Assembly (NCBI GenBank): GCA_902596515.1
Contig: CACJUF010000003.1
Span: 20,825-84,824, forward strand
From: an uncultured Pelagibacteraceae bacterium
GTDB lineage: Bacteria > Pseudomonadota > Alphaproteobacteria > Pelagibacterales > Pelagibacteraceae
Length of the DNA: 64,000 nucleotides
Reading direction: 5' to 3'
The position numbers were made by a program, and so were the translations under genes. Position 1 is the stretch's first letter, and every line of letters starts with the position of its first letter. The notes under the pieces are model-generated. The model worked only from the letters and a program-made list of their open reading frames with translations. It had not been told where the DNA came from and did no database searches. Below are positions 1-7,980 of the stretch, in pieces.

Positions 1-398
1 TTTTGACCTCTGTGAGTGCTTTGTAGATGGGCATCTTGGCTAAATTTATCCAGCTCCTCTACATTTATTGGTACTTTATTTGTAAAAGCGAAGCACATTA
101 CAGCATGAATTTCTTTTTTGTATTTTACACCGTATATTTTTCTGCCGTGACTTCTTCTGAAAGTCACACTTAATTCTGGTCTAACTGGATCTTCAGAAAC
201 ATTGCATTCTTTAAGTTCAACTAATTCAGCCCCTTTAACCCAGCCAAAAAAGTTATCAATGTTTTTATTAATTATTTGTTTATTTTTTCGAATTCTAGCT
301 TTAATTCTAGGTTTAAATTTTTTTGTATTTTTAAAACTATTATTATCTAGGTATTTCTCTGCTAGTTTATTTCTTACATTTCTAAAAATCTCTTTCAT
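1..398 (-). CDS. Unidentified protein, N-terminal part (runs off the window)
   Basis: Open frame of 132 codons read from an ATG at 398 to the window edge with no stop, so the C-terminal part is missing. The first 45 residues are very basic (many Lys, Arg and Asn), followed by a more ordinary stretch containing HAVMCFAF and INVEELDKFSQDAH. It follows a small membrane-protein ORF by 23 bases on the same strand and so is probably the third gene of the transcript that starts with the XRE regulator. I do not recognise the family; a plus-strand frame over the same bases looks like a shadow. Coding status is likely; function unknown. Confidence 0.6.
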   Translation of the reverse strand, partial: MKEIFRNVRNKLAEKYLDNNSFKNTKKFKPRIKARIRKNKQIINKNIDNFFGWVKGAELVELKECNVSEDPVRPELSVTFRRSHGRKIYGVKYKKEIHAVMCFAFTNKVPINVEELDKFSQDAHLQSTHRGQ

Positions 399-421
399 AT
401 TCTAATTTTCATTTATCTTAA

Positions 422-586
422 CTAAAAGTATAACAAGGTAAAGATTACTCCTAAAATTATTACTATAATCGTAGCAACAATATAATTTATTTTAATATTA
501 AATTTTTTATAAATTGTTTCATTTATCTTTTCCCAGAATAGAACTAACAAAAATATGGCAATTGCAGGTATGATAAATTTAATCAT
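422..586 (-). CDS. Small hydrophobic protein, 54 aa
   Basis: ATG at 586 begins three bases after the stop codon of the regulator gene, and the frame runs 54 codons to TAG. The product has two hydrophobic segments (about residues 2-18 and 34-54) separated by a short charged stretch with Glu, Lys and Asn, the layout of a two-span membrane hairpin. Tight spacing to genes on both sides suggests an operon member. No family recognised. The strongest support is position and hydrophobic pattern; with this base composition chance ORFs of this size do occur. Confidence 0.55.
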   Translation of the reverse strand: MIKFIIPAIAIFLLVLFWEKINETIYKKFNIKINYIVATIIVIILGVIFTLLYF

Positions 587-589
587 CGA

Positions 590-2023
590 CTATGTGTTTT
601 TGTCTCCAACATATACTGAAACACCTCTAGAATTAATATCAACATCAAATTTCTTGTGTAATGGAGGGAACGCTCTTTGTGAACAGTCTAATCTATCACA
701 CGTTCTACATGACACACCTATTGGTATTTCAGTAGATTTATCATTGATGTTTAAATTCTCCGAATAAATAAATTCTTTTGCATATTTTGCTTCACATCCT
801 AATCCAATAGACAAAATACTTTTTGATTGTCCAAATCTTCCAATCCCTTTTTCAACTGTTCTAGCAATACATACGTACTTTTCACCATTAGACATTTTGC
901 TTACAGCAGCTTGGATAATGCCAGGTCTTGTCAAAGCTGAATAAACGTTCCAACGTGGACAAGCACCACCATATCTTGGAATTTCTATTCCTGATAATGA
1001 AAATCTTTTTGATATATTACCAGCCATATCCACTCTTAAAAAATGAAATGGTATCCCTGGTAATTTTGGATCTTGTAAACATGTTACTCTATGAGCTACT
1101 TGTTCAAAAGATGTAGCAAAAGTATTTTGTAATAACTCTAAATCATACTTAAGTTTTTTACATTCTGTATGAAAGAGTTTATAAGGCATTAAAATTGCAG
1201 CACCGCAGTAATTTAATAAAGCAATTTTTGTCAATTTTTTAGACTCATCAGATGGAAAAGTAAATTTTGACAAATATTCTTCAATTTCTTTATCAGCACC
1301 TTCTTGGGCTATTTGAGCAGCTGCATGTAGTTTTTTTGTTTCTAAAGAGCTGTAATCGCTTAATAGTAGTTCTTTTTTATTTTTTTTATAGAGCTTTGAG
1401 AAAGGTTTATTTTCTTCAGGAATAACATCTTTTACTGTTATGTCATACTCTGATTTTAAATAATCACAAAGAGCTATATATCTAGTCCTATTATTTTTTT
1501 GAACTTTCTCAAAAACATCATTTGCGAAATCCTCTAATTTTGGAAAATAGTTTTTATTGTCTTGTAAAAAGTCTGAAATAACTTCACCAGGAAAAGAATT
1601 CTTTCTATTATCAACAATTTTACCAGATATTGTCTCAATTTTATTAATCATTTCATGATCCTTTTTTTTTAAAATATCTCCTAGTCTAACGATGGCCCTA
1701 CCAATTTTTGGATTAGTCCCAACTAAATCTTTTACTTCTGGACCTAGAATATCTAAATCTTCAAACAATTTATCATCGAGTATTTCTGATAAAGTATTTT
1801 CTAAATTGATATCTGATTTTGAGGTTAATTGAGAAAGTTCAATGTTCAATTTTTCACAAATTTTTAATAGTAAATCTCCATCTATTTTTCTTTTTCCACC
1901 CTCAATAAGATTTAGATAACTAGGAGATATATTTAAATCCTCAGCCAATTTATTAGCTTGAAGCCCTAACTGTCTCCTAAAAGCCTTGATTTTTGGTCCT
2001 ATTTTTAGATTTAATTGACTCAT
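590..2023 (-). CDS. XRE-family short-chain fatty acyl regulator (RamB/ScfR type)
   Basis: 477 aa, the usual length of this family. Residues 8-62 form a Cro/C1-type helix-turn-helix (KAFRRQLGLQANKLAEDLNI then SPSYLNLIEGGKRKI). The middle is an IrrE/ImmA-like region in which no HExxH zinc-protease motif is visible, and the C-terminal DUF2083-type domain ends with the family's Cys cluster CRTCDRLDC. Relatives (RamB of Corynebacterium, PrpR of mycobacteria) sense acyl-CoA or acetate status and control glyoxylate or methylcitrate genes. Here the gene is divergent from isocitrate lyase, and repeated TTTTGTAAA sites overlap its own promoter region. I infer control of aceA plus autoregulation. Confidence 0.88.
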   Translation of the reverse strand: MSQLNLKIGPKIKAFRRQLGLQANKLAEDLNISPSYLNLIEGGKRKIDGDLLLKICEKLNIELSQLTSKSDINLENTLSEILDDKLFEDLDILGPEVKDLVGTNPKIGRAIVRLGDILKKKDHEMINKIETISGKIVDNRKNSFPGEVISDFLQDNKNYFPKLEDFANDVFEKVQKNNRTRYIALCDYLKSEYDITVKDVIPEENKPFSKLYKKNKKELLLSDYSSLETKKLHAAAQIAQEGADKEIEEYLSKFTFPSDESKKLTKIALLNYCGAAILMPYKLFHTECKKLKYDLELLQNTFATSFEQVAHRVTCLQDPKLPGIPFHFLRVDMAGNISKRFSLSGIEIPRYGGACPRWNVYSALTRPGIIQAAVSKMSNGEKYVCIARTVEKGIGRFGQSKSILSIGLGCEAKYAKEFIYSENLNINDKSTEIPIGVSCRTCDRLDCSQRAFPPLHKKFDVDINSRGVSVYVGDKNT

Positions 2024-2030
2024 ATTTTCT

Positions 2031-2136
2031 ATTAGTAAATTTTGTAAATTTATTTTTACAAGATTTTTCCTTCATTTACAATAGTTTTATACTTTTTAAT
2101 AGATTTTGTAAATTTTGTAAATTATAAAATTTACAT
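2031..2136. promoter_or_regulatory. Operator cluster of TTTGTAAA half-sites
   Basis: Between the divergent regulator and the aceA side, TTTTGTAAA occurs at 2040-2048 (preceded by ATTAGTAAA at 2031-2039) and as a perfect tandem pair at 2104-2112 and 2113-2121. Inverted copies TTTACAA lie at 2055-2061 and 2075-2081, and another TTTACA just before the 2135 start. Nine-base spacing and placement at both edges of the gap are what a dimeric or oligomeric XRE regulator would use. Assignment to the adjacent regulator is inference; some enrichment is expected from AT-rich DNA, but not this spacing. Confidence 0.65.
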
Positions 2137-2296
2137 GGACGAAAAATTAAAAAACAACGAAAATGAGGCTCAAATCATAAGACATGAAGACCTTGCTAGA
2201 CATAATAGCAGGGGTATCTACATGAGAGATGATCATTGTGATTGGGGTTCAAGCGGAATGAAAGATCTAGTTGAGACACTTAACGACTCAAACTAA
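2135..2296 (+). CDS. Small acidic/His-containing protein, 53 aa, upstream of aceA
   Basis: ATG at 2135, immediately after the tandem TTTTGTAAA sites, opens a 53-codon frame ending in TAA. The product is soluble and charged, with RHEDLARHNSRGIYMRDD, a single Cys and a Trp, and normal codon use without the Lys/Asn/Ile monotony of random AT-rich frames. It lies 54 bases before aceA on the same strand, so it is probably the first cistron of the aceA transcript. I recognise no family. Its composition supports real coding; alternatively it is a leader ORF affecting aceA translation. Confidence 0.6.
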   Translation: MDEKLKNNENEAQIIRHEDLARHNSRGIYMRDDHCDWGSSGMKDLVETLNDSN

Positions 2297-2350
2297 TTTT
2301 CAAACTCTTAACATTCATTTTCAATTACTTGAACATTACAGGGGCCAATA

Positions 2351-3625
2351 ATGAGTGCAGAAAAGATTTCTTATGATTTAAAAAGATTTGCAGGAATTAA
2401 AAGAGATTATACTCGTGAAGAAGTTGAGAGACTTAGAGGCTCAATTAAAATCGAATATTCAATTTGCAAACAACAATCAACAAAGCTATGGAAATTATTA
2501 AATACAGAAAATTATGTTAATACTTTAGGATCCTTGTCAGGTAATCATGCAGTTCAACATGCAAAAGCTGGTTTAAAGGCAATTTATTTAAGTGGTTGGC
2601 AAGTAGCAGCTGATGCTAATAGTGCTGGAGAAATGTATCCTGACCAATCTTTGTATCCTTATGATAGTGCTCCCAAATTAGTAGAATCTATGAATAACGC
2701 ATTGATTAGAGCTGATCAGATTCAGCATATGGAATTAAAAGATGGTGATATGAAAAAAGAGAAGAGAATTGATTACATGCTACCAATCATTGCTGATGGA
2801 GAGGCTGGTTTTGGTGGGCCTTTAAATGTTTTTGAACTTGCAAAAAAATTTATTAAAGCAGGTGCTGCTGGTGTTCATTTTGAAGATCAATTAGCAAGTG
2901 AAAAAAAATGTGGTCATATGGGAGGAAAAGTTTTGGTTCCAACTGGTACCATGATAAAAAATTTAAAAGCCGCTAGATTGGCAGCTGATATCGCGGATGT
3001 ACCTTTAATTATATTAGCAAGAACTGATGCTAACGCTGCAAAATTAATTACAAATGATTACGATGAAAATGATAAACCTTTCCTGACAGGTGAGAGGTCT
3101 CCAGAAGGTTTTTATTATGTAAAAGCTGGTATTGAGCAAGCAATATCAAGAGGTCTTGCTTATGCACCCTATTCAGATTTAATTTGGTGTGAAACTGCTA
3201 CACCGAATCTTGAAGAAGCAAAAAAATTCGCAGATGCAATTCATGAAAAATTTCCAGGAAAACTTTTAGCATATAATTGTTCTCCATCATTTAACTGGAA
3301 AAAACATTTGTCAGACGATGAGATAGCATCATTTCAACAAAAAATTAGTCAAATGGGTTATAAATTCCAATTCATTACTTTAGCAGGATTTCATACACAA
3401 AATATTGCAATTTTTGAGTTAGCTGAGAAATATAAAAAGGAAGGTATGACAGCATACTCAAGAATCCAACAACAAGAATTTGCTCGTGAAAAAGATGGAT
3501 ATACTAGTGTTAAACATCAACGTGAAGTTGGTACATCTTATTTTGATGCTGTATCCAATACAATAAGTAGTGGAAAAAGTTCTACCACGGCAATGGCAGG
3601 TTCAACAGAGTCTGAACAATTCTAA
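2351..3625 (+). CDS. aceA: Isocitrate lyase
   Basis: 424 aa, close to the length of bacterial ICL. It splits isocitrate to glyoxylate and succinate in the glyoxylate shunt (cytoplasm). The diagnostic KKCGH active-site motif is at residues 185-189 with catalytic Cys187, followed by MGGKVLVPT; the metal-binding acidic loop region ([10 protein letters not shown], about 147-156) is also present. The start at 2351 follows a GGGGCC stretch. Located downstream of a small ORF and divergent from a RamB-type regulator. The glyoxylate product would be consumed by malate synthase or transaminated to glycine; neither gene is in this window. Confidence 0.96.
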   Translation: MSAEKISYDLKRFAGIKRDYTREEVERLRGSIKIEYSICKQQSTKLWKLLNTENYVNTLGSLSGNHAVQHAKAGLKAIYLSGWQVAADANSAGEMYPDQSLYPYDSAPKLVESMNNALIRADQIQHMELKDGDMKKEKRIDYMLPIIADGEAGFGGPLNVFELAKKFIKAGAAGVHFEDQLASEKKCGHMGGKVLVPTGTMIKNLKAARLAADIADVPLIILARTDANAAKLITNDYDENDKPFLTGERSPEGFYYVKAGIEQAISRGLAYAPYSDLIWCETATPNLEEAKKFADAIHEKFPGKLLAYNCSPSFNWKKHLSDDEIASFQQKISQMGYKFQFITLAGFHTQNIAIFELAEKYKKEGMTAYSRIQQQEFAREKDGYTSVKHQREVGTSYFDAVSNTISSGKSSTTAMAGSTESEQF

Positions 3626-3652
3626 TAAAACTATCCTTCTTAATTAGAGTTA

Positions 3653-3680
3653 TTAACTGGCCCAGAAATGGGTCAGTTAA
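3653..3680. terminator. Bidirectional hairpin between aceA and the ABC-2 permease
   Basis: A 12-base stem (3653-3664 with 3669-3680) closed by a GAAA tetraloop separates the convergent aceA and ABC permease genes and overlaps the latter's stop codon. One position pairs as G-U on the plus strand. A short T-rich stretch follows on the plus strand. Position and stability suit a shared terminator. Confidence 0.7.
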
Positions 3681-4444
3681 GATTTAATTTTGTAACCTTT
3701 TTTAAGAAGAACTGTAACTACTGTTATACAAATAGATAGAAATAAAAACATTGTTCCAATACTTATCCATATATTGAAATCAGAAACTCCATAAAAAGAA
3801 AATCTTAAACCATTTATTAAATAAACAACTGGATTAAAATAAGTCACAGTTTGCCAAAATGATGGCAGCATATCTAATGAATATAAACTCCCACCTAAAA
3901 ATACCATCGGTGTCACAAACAAAGTTGGAATTATAGACATTTGCTCAAAATCTGAACTAATTAAACCTATTAAAAAACCAAATAAAGCAAAAGTAAATGC
4001 CACTAAAATTAATAAAAATATCATAAGCAAAGGATATTTGACTTGAACATCAACGAAAAATAATGAGGTGATAAATATAATTATACTTACTATTAATGTT
4101 TTTGTTGCACCAGCTCCTACAAAAGCAAGTACGACCTCTAATGTTGAAATCGGAGCAGCTAAAATTTCATAAATTGTTCCATTAAATTTTGGAAAGAAAA
4201 TTCCGAAAGAGGTATTACTAATTGACTGGGTTAATAATGTTAACATCAACAGACCAGGCACAATGTAAGATCCGTAGCTTATTCCATCAATTTTTTCCAC
4301 ATACCCTCCAATTACTGAGCCAAAAACTATAAAATATAGCGAAGTCGTTAATACTGGAGATAATACAGATTGAGTTAAAGTTCTTCTAAAACGATCCATT
4401 TCATGAAGATAAATTGCTCTCAACGCATAAAGATTAATTTTCAT
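3677..4444 (-). CDS. ABC-2 type transporter permease
   Basis: 255 aa with about six hydrophobic segments, the ABC-2 membrane fold of export permeases related to NodJ, YadH and DrrB. A cytoplasmic N-terminus ([15 protein letters not shown]) precedes the first span, and the conserved loop around [17 protein letters not shown] is typical. Its start overlaps the end of the ATPase gene by 11 bases, so the two are translationally coupled and form one exporter. The substrate cannot be told; relatives export polysaccharides, lipids or drugs. Confidence 0.88.
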   Translation of the reverse strand: MKINLYALRAIYLHEMDRFRRTLTQSVLSPVLTTSLYFIVFGSVIGGYVEKIDGISYGSYIVPGLLMLTLLTQSISNTSFGIFFPKFNGTIYEILAAPISTLEVVLAFVGAGATKTLIVSIIIFITSLFFVDVQVKYPLLMIFLLILVAFTFALFGFLIGLISSDFEQMSIIPTLFVTPMVFLGGSLYSLDMLPSFWQTVTYFNPVVYLINGLRFSFYGVSDFNIWISIGTMFLFLSICITVVTVLLKKGYKIKS

Positions 4445-5369
4445 TTTTTTCCCTTACTAAATTTACAAAAATTTTTTCTAAAGTACTTTGTTCAGTTTTT
4501 AAATCTTTTAATTTTAGGCCTGCATCTTTTAAATCTTGTAGTAAATTTGTAATTCCTGTCTGTTTCGCCTGAACATTATAAGTATAATTTAAACTCATCA
4601 AGTCTGGTGTAAAAGATAAGTTATATTTTTGGAGTGTTGTTGGTATTTGATTTATTTTTTCTTGTAAATCTATTGTAAGTTTTTTATGACCCATTTTTTT
4701 TAATAGTTCTTTAGTCTCATCAACAACCACAATCTCTCCCTGATTTATAACTCCAACTCGATCAGCTATAGCTTCTGCTTCTTCTATATAATGGGTAGTT
4801 AAAATAATTGTAACACCAGTTTTTCTCAAATTTTCAACAACCTGCCACATTTCTTTTCTTAGCTCTACATCAACACCAGCCGTAGGTTCGTCTAAAAATA
4901 AAATTGTTGGTTCATGAGATAAGGCTTTTGCTATTAAAACTCTTCTTTTCATTCCACCAGACAATTGCCGAAGTTTGAGATCTTTTTTATCCCATAAACT
5001 TAATTGTTTTAAAACTTTCTCGATATGATTTGGATCTGCTTTTTTCCCATAAAGACCTCTCGAGTAAGAAACATTATTAAAAACTGTCTCAAATTGCTCT
5101 AAAGTTAATTCCTGTGGGACTAAACCTATTCTTGAACGAGTTTCTCTGTAATCTTTTATGATATCATAATCATCTACACTAACATTCCCTGAGGTCGGAT
5201 TAACTATTCCACAAATAATACTTATCAAAGTAGTTTTACCTGCTCCATTTGGACCAAGCATTGCGAAAATTTCACCTTTTCTAATTTTTAAATTTATATT
5301 CTTTAAGGCATTAAAGCCATTGTCATAAACTTTTGATAAATTGTTTATTAAAATCTGATTATCTGACAT
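4434..5369 (-). CDS. ABC transporter ATP-binding protein (ABC-2 exporter)
   Basis: 311 aa. Walker [10 protein letters not shown] at 39-47, signature LSGGM at 135-139, Walker B ILFLDE at 155-160 followed by the PTAGVD loop typical of CcmA/NodI/DrrA-type ATPases. The final 90 or so residues form the extra C-terminal domain seen in this branch. It overlaps the downstream permease gene, which supplies the membrane half. The 36-base gap to the upstream transporter gene suggests possible read-through from the TPP-controlled transcript, but no clear operon evidence was found. Confidence 0.92.
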   Translation of the reverse strand: MSDNQILINNLSKVYDNGFNALKNINLKIRKGEIFAMLGPNGAGKTTLISIICGIVNPTSGNVSVDDYDIIKDYRETRSRIGLVPQELTLEQFETVFNNVSYSRGLYGKKADPNHIEKVLKQLSLWDKKDLKLRQLSGGMKRRVLIAKALSHEPTILFLDEPTAGVDVELRKEMWQVVENLRKTGVTIILTTHYIEEAEAIADRVGVINQGEIVVVDETKELLKKMGHKKLTIDLQEKINQIPTTLQKYNLSFTPDLMSLNYTYNVQAKQTGITNLLQDLKDAGLKLKDLKTEQSTLEKIFVNLVREKNEN

Positions 5370-5405
5370 GAGGCATTTATATAGTTATTAATTGATTTAA
5401 TACAA

Positions 5406-6857
5406 TCAACTTATACGAAGCTTTTTAGCTTTAATAATCAACAAAGGTAGAAAGGTCGCTACAATAAAAGATAAAAAAAGCAAAGATTGTGTAACAAAAG
5501 ATGGAAATAAATCTATTGGTATGAAAACTCCAACTAATAAACTTTTAGAAAAATCAGGAGAAGGAAATAATAAAAAACCACCTATCAATCCAATCAAAAT
5601 AGAAATATAAGCTAAATTTTCATTGATTGATTTATCATAAAAACTTAGAAAAACAGTTAAAACAAAAGCACAACAAAATAAGTCTGCTAATAAAAAAAGA
5701 TACAAAATATCAAATCCTTTTGATGCAATAATAAAAGAGATCAACGATAAAAATAAAATTATATATTTGGAAAAGTTTAAATAATTAGTTTTTTTACTCA
5801 AATTAAATACTGCTTTTCCATCTAAAATTACCAAACTTGAAATTGCATTAATTAATGTGTCCACAGTTGAAATTGTTAATGCCATACCAAGTATTATTAT
5901 AAACAAAGATAAAAAAATTGTTTGTTCTTTAAGTAATAATGAAAAAAAACCCAGATCTGGTCTATTGCTAGGGTCAATTGAGAAAGCTACCATTCCTGAA
6001 AAACCCATAAAGAAAACAATAGGAATTATTATTAAAAAAGAAATGATTAAACTTTTTTTTAAAGTTTGGTAATTTTTAGCTGCATACACACGTTGCCAAT
6101 TTCCTTGATGGAATAAATTAGTTGCGGCTACTGCAATAAAAAATGTTAAGCCTGCAGTATAATTTGGAATGTAATAACTACTCAGAAGTTGAGGATTTTT
6201 TTTTAACACAAAATCAAAAGAAAATTTAGAACCTGTAAACGAAGTAATATAAATAAACGAGATAAATAACAAAACTCCTATAACAATCATTTGAATATTA
6301 TCAGTAAAAATTGAAGCCTTTAATCCACCATATAACGTGTAAATTAGAGTAGACGAAAGAACTACTAAAGCTGTAATCCAAAATTCAGTGCCAGATATAT
6401 AATTGATCAAAACTGAAATAGCGGTTACCTCAGCGCACAAAAAAATGAACATATAAAATATAGTCATCAATAAAATTAGCTTAAATAAACTTTTACCAAA
6501 TTTTCTTCTCATAAATTCTATTAAAGAAGATCCTTTTGGGAATTCATTTCTAATTTTTTTTCCTAAGTAAATTAAAAAAAATAGTGGAAAAGCTGTACCT
6601 AAAGAATAGCCAATAACTGCACCTATCCCTCCCCAAGTCGCAGCAGATGCAGGTCCAAATAAAATCCAAGCTCCTAATGCTGATGCTGTTAAACTGGTGG
6701 TTAATGAAAAGACTCTAATATTCCTATTAGCAGTTAAATAATTATTTAATCCTTTGAATCTTTTAGTGTGATTAATTCCCAAAAAAGCAAATAACAAACT
6801 GATTGCAATTATTAAGATTAATGAAGTGGATTGTTCTAAAAAAAAAGAATTATTCAT
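5406..6857 (-). CDS. thiV: Sodium:solute symporter, probable thiamin-precursor (HMP) transporter
   Basis: 483 aa with about 13 hydrophobic spans, a sodium/solute symporter (SSS) fold; the N-terminal part has the typical LGAWILFGPASAATWGG and GTAFPLFFLIYLG regions. Directly upstream is a TPP riboswitch whose 3' strand contains the Shine-Dalgarno. In Pelagibacter an SSS transporter under a TPP riboswitch, ThiV, has been proposed to import the thiamin pyrimidine precursor HMP, for which these cells are auxotrophic. The family and riboswitch are seen; the HMP substrate is inferred from that precedent. Confidence 0.85.
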   Translation of the reverse strand: MNNSFFLEQSTSLILIIAISLLFAFLGINHTKRFKGLNNYLTANRNIRVFSLTTSLTASALGAWILFGPASAATWGGIGAVIGYSLGTAFPLFFLIYLGKKIRNEFPKGSSLIEFMRRKFGKSLFKLILLMTIFYMFIFLCAEVTAISVLINYISGTEFWITALVVLSSTLIYTLYGGLKASIFTDNIQMIVIGVLLFISFIYITSFTGSKFSFDFVLKKNPQLLSSYYIPNYTAGLTFFIAVAATNLFHQGNWQRVYAAKNYQTLKKSLIISFLIIIPIVFFMGFSGMVAFSIDPSNRPDLGFFSLLLKEQTIFLSLFIIILGMALTISTVDTLINAISSLVILDGKAVFNLSKKTNYLNFSKYIILFLSLISFIIASKGFDILYLFLLADLFCCAFVLTVFLSFYDKSINENLAYISILIGLIGGFLLFPSPDFSKSLLVGVFIPIDLFPSFVTQSLLFLSFIVATFLPLLIIKAKKLRIS

Positions 6858-6861
6858 TTAT

Positions 6862-6926
6862 TTCCCTTTCTGAATTACCGGACAGGTTCTTAGGGTTTAA
6901 TCTCAGTCTAAAAAGACACCCCTTTA
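6862..6926 (-). promoter_or_regulatory. TPP riboswitch (THI box)
   Basis: Read on the minus strand, the segment contains the core elements in order: GGGGTG (6915-6922 region), CTGAGA, ACCCT, GAACCTG, the TCCGGTAATTC arm, and a closing AAGGGA. These are the conserved thiamin pyrophosphate aptamer blocks. The closing AAGGGA pairs with the first GGGGTG-side strand to make P1 and is itself the Shine-Dalgarno, five or so bases from the ATG at 6857, so ligand binding should block translation directly. The P3 arm is short, as in compact aptamers. Confidence 0.9.
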
Positions 6927-6984
6927 AATATAATACTTTAATATTATTAAAAAAAAAGAAGAATAATGTTTAGAAATTTAATTT

Positions 6985-7164
6985 CTATTTTCTAAAACAA
7001 TTATTCACTAAAATTGCCATTAAAATCCACATCACAAATACCTCGCCATTTGTAAATGAATAATCAGCTCCAGCAAATCCCGCTATAAAATTTATTGCAT
7101 AAATTATTATAGTTGAAATAACTAAACTGGTTAAAAGATTTATAAGTCCGCTTAAGTAGTTCAT
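6985..7164 (-). CDS. Small membrane protein, 59 aa
   Basis: ATG at 7164 opens 59 codons to a TAG. Two hydrophobic segments (about residues 4-27 and 38-54) are joined by a short loop AGADYSFTNGE, giving a plausible two-span protein with a basic tail. It lies upstream of the TPP riboswitch on the same strand, with about 60 bases between. No family recognised. The presence of Gly, Ala, Asp, Trp and Thr in reasonable proportion argues against a purely chance AT-rich frame. Confidence 0.55.
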   Translation of the reverse strand: MNYLSGLINLLTSLVISTIIIYAINFIAGFAGADYSFTNGEVFVMWILMAILVNNCFRK

Positions 7165-7255
7165 AATTAATCTTAACTACAATTTGCTTGAATGCAAATT
7201 AAATTTCTATTTATAGGGGAAGATTTTTTTGATGCTGGCAGACTACAAAAGACCC

Positions 7256-7314
7256 AGGTTGTATTCAAGAAATATATTTTACTAAATTGAAAATTAATAT
7301 CTTGAATACAACCT
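7256..7314. repeat. 15-bp perfect inverted repeat with 29-base spacer
   Basis: AGGTTGTATTCAAGA at 7256-7270 is matched by its exact reverse complement at 7300-7314. The spacer is AT-rich. Neither side has a clear T-run, so it is not an obvious intrinsic terminator. It could be a regulator site pair, an RNA stem in the leader of the small membrane-protein gene (minus strand), or a mobile-element scar. Confidence 0.7.
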
Positions 7315-7338
7315 ATCTAAAATTTATCTTTTTCATAC

Positions 7339-7509
7339 AAGGAGGTAGTTTTAATGAATCAAATGCCACCTGACACTTAGCTGGGTAGCTTTATATTTCA
7401 TAAAAACATAAACGAAAAAAATAAAAGTCCATTAGGACTTAAATGCCAAAAAGGCGACTAAGGGGAGCTCTTTTGGTTGGAGAACGAAAGAGCGAACCCC
7501 TTCGTTTAA
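7339..7509 (+). pseudogene. Broken or non-standard small ORF with perfect Shine-Dalgarno
   Basis: AAGGAGGT at 7339-7346, seven bases before an ATG at 7354, is the best ribosome site noted in the window, yet the frame stops at codon 9 (TAG, 7378). In the same frame, protein-like residues continue (LGSFIFHKN, then SPLGLKCQKGD) to a TAA at 7459 and again (GELFWLENERANPFV) to a TAA at 7507. Both internal stops are one base from sense codons. It could be a decayed 51-codon gene, a leader peptide MNQMPPDT with a structured downstream RNA, or coincidence. Confidence 0.35.
7415..7440 (-). terminator. Intrinsic terminator of the cytochrome c gene
   Basis: On the minus strand, AAGTCC and GGACTT (7440-7435 and 7430-7425) form a 6-bp stem with a four-base loop, followed by TTTTATTTTTT. 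It lies about 80 bases past the cytochrome c stop codon, in the expected orientation. Two more hairpins precede it: a GCC/GGC stem at 7445-7455, and a nested stem at 7460-7502 (AAGGGG with CCCCTT, enclosing GCTCTTT with AAAGAGC). The whole 3' region is therefore strongly structured. Confidence 0.6.
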
Positions 7510-7518
7510 TCTTAAAAT

Positions 7519-7980
7519 TTAATGTGGTGCTCTAAATTTACTATGACAAGCTTTGCAATTACTCCACATCATTTGAGTTAAAGTAGCTCTTACATCATCA
7601 GCATCCTCAAATAATGATGATAATTTAATCATATCGTCTGATGCTTTTTTCATTAAATCATTAAACTCTTTTTTATTTTCCCAAATTAAAGGTAGAGCTT
7701 CAGTTTTAAAACCCTCTTTTGAATTATCCGGAAAATATTCTAACAAAGTTTTATAATTTTCACTCATTTCTATCATTAAAGATTTAGCCTTATCAAATTC
7801 TCCTTTACTAGCCAAAGCTTGTACTCTTTTTGCAGTACTATAATTTTTGCTAAACAAGGCTTTTCTTCCTTTTATTATTTCCTCAACGGACATTTCAGAA
7901 TTAGCTGGAAGCGACAATAATACGAAAATTAAAATGCAGAAAAAATATTTAAATACATTTATAATATGATTAATTAACAT
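7519..7980 (-). CDS. Periplasmic cytochrome c (class II, c'-like)
   Basis: 153 aa. The N-terminus (residues 1-28) is a signal peptide ending LPANS, so the protein is exported. A single haem site CKACH (Cys142, Cys145, His146) lies near the C-terminus, the arrangement of four-helix-bundle class II cytochromes. The remainder is helical and charged. The start codon abuts that of the divergent cytochrome b561 gene, an arrangement that pairs an electron donor with a soluble acceptor. The role in respiration or in handling small gases is not determinable. Confidence 0.85.
   Translation of the reverse strand: MLINHIINVFKYFFCILIFVLLSLPANSEMSVEEIIKGRKALFSKNYSTAKRVQALASKGEFDKAKSLMIEMSENYKTLLEYFPDNSKEGFKTEALPLIWENKKEFNDLMKKASDDMIKLSSLFEDADDVRATLTQMMWSNCKACHSKFRAPH

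Noticed and set aside
202..405. Plus-strand 67-codon hydrophobic frame near the window start
   Set aside because: Opposite to a minus-strand open frame with better protein character; it looks like a Ser/Leu/Phe-rich shadow of Lys/Asn-rich codons.
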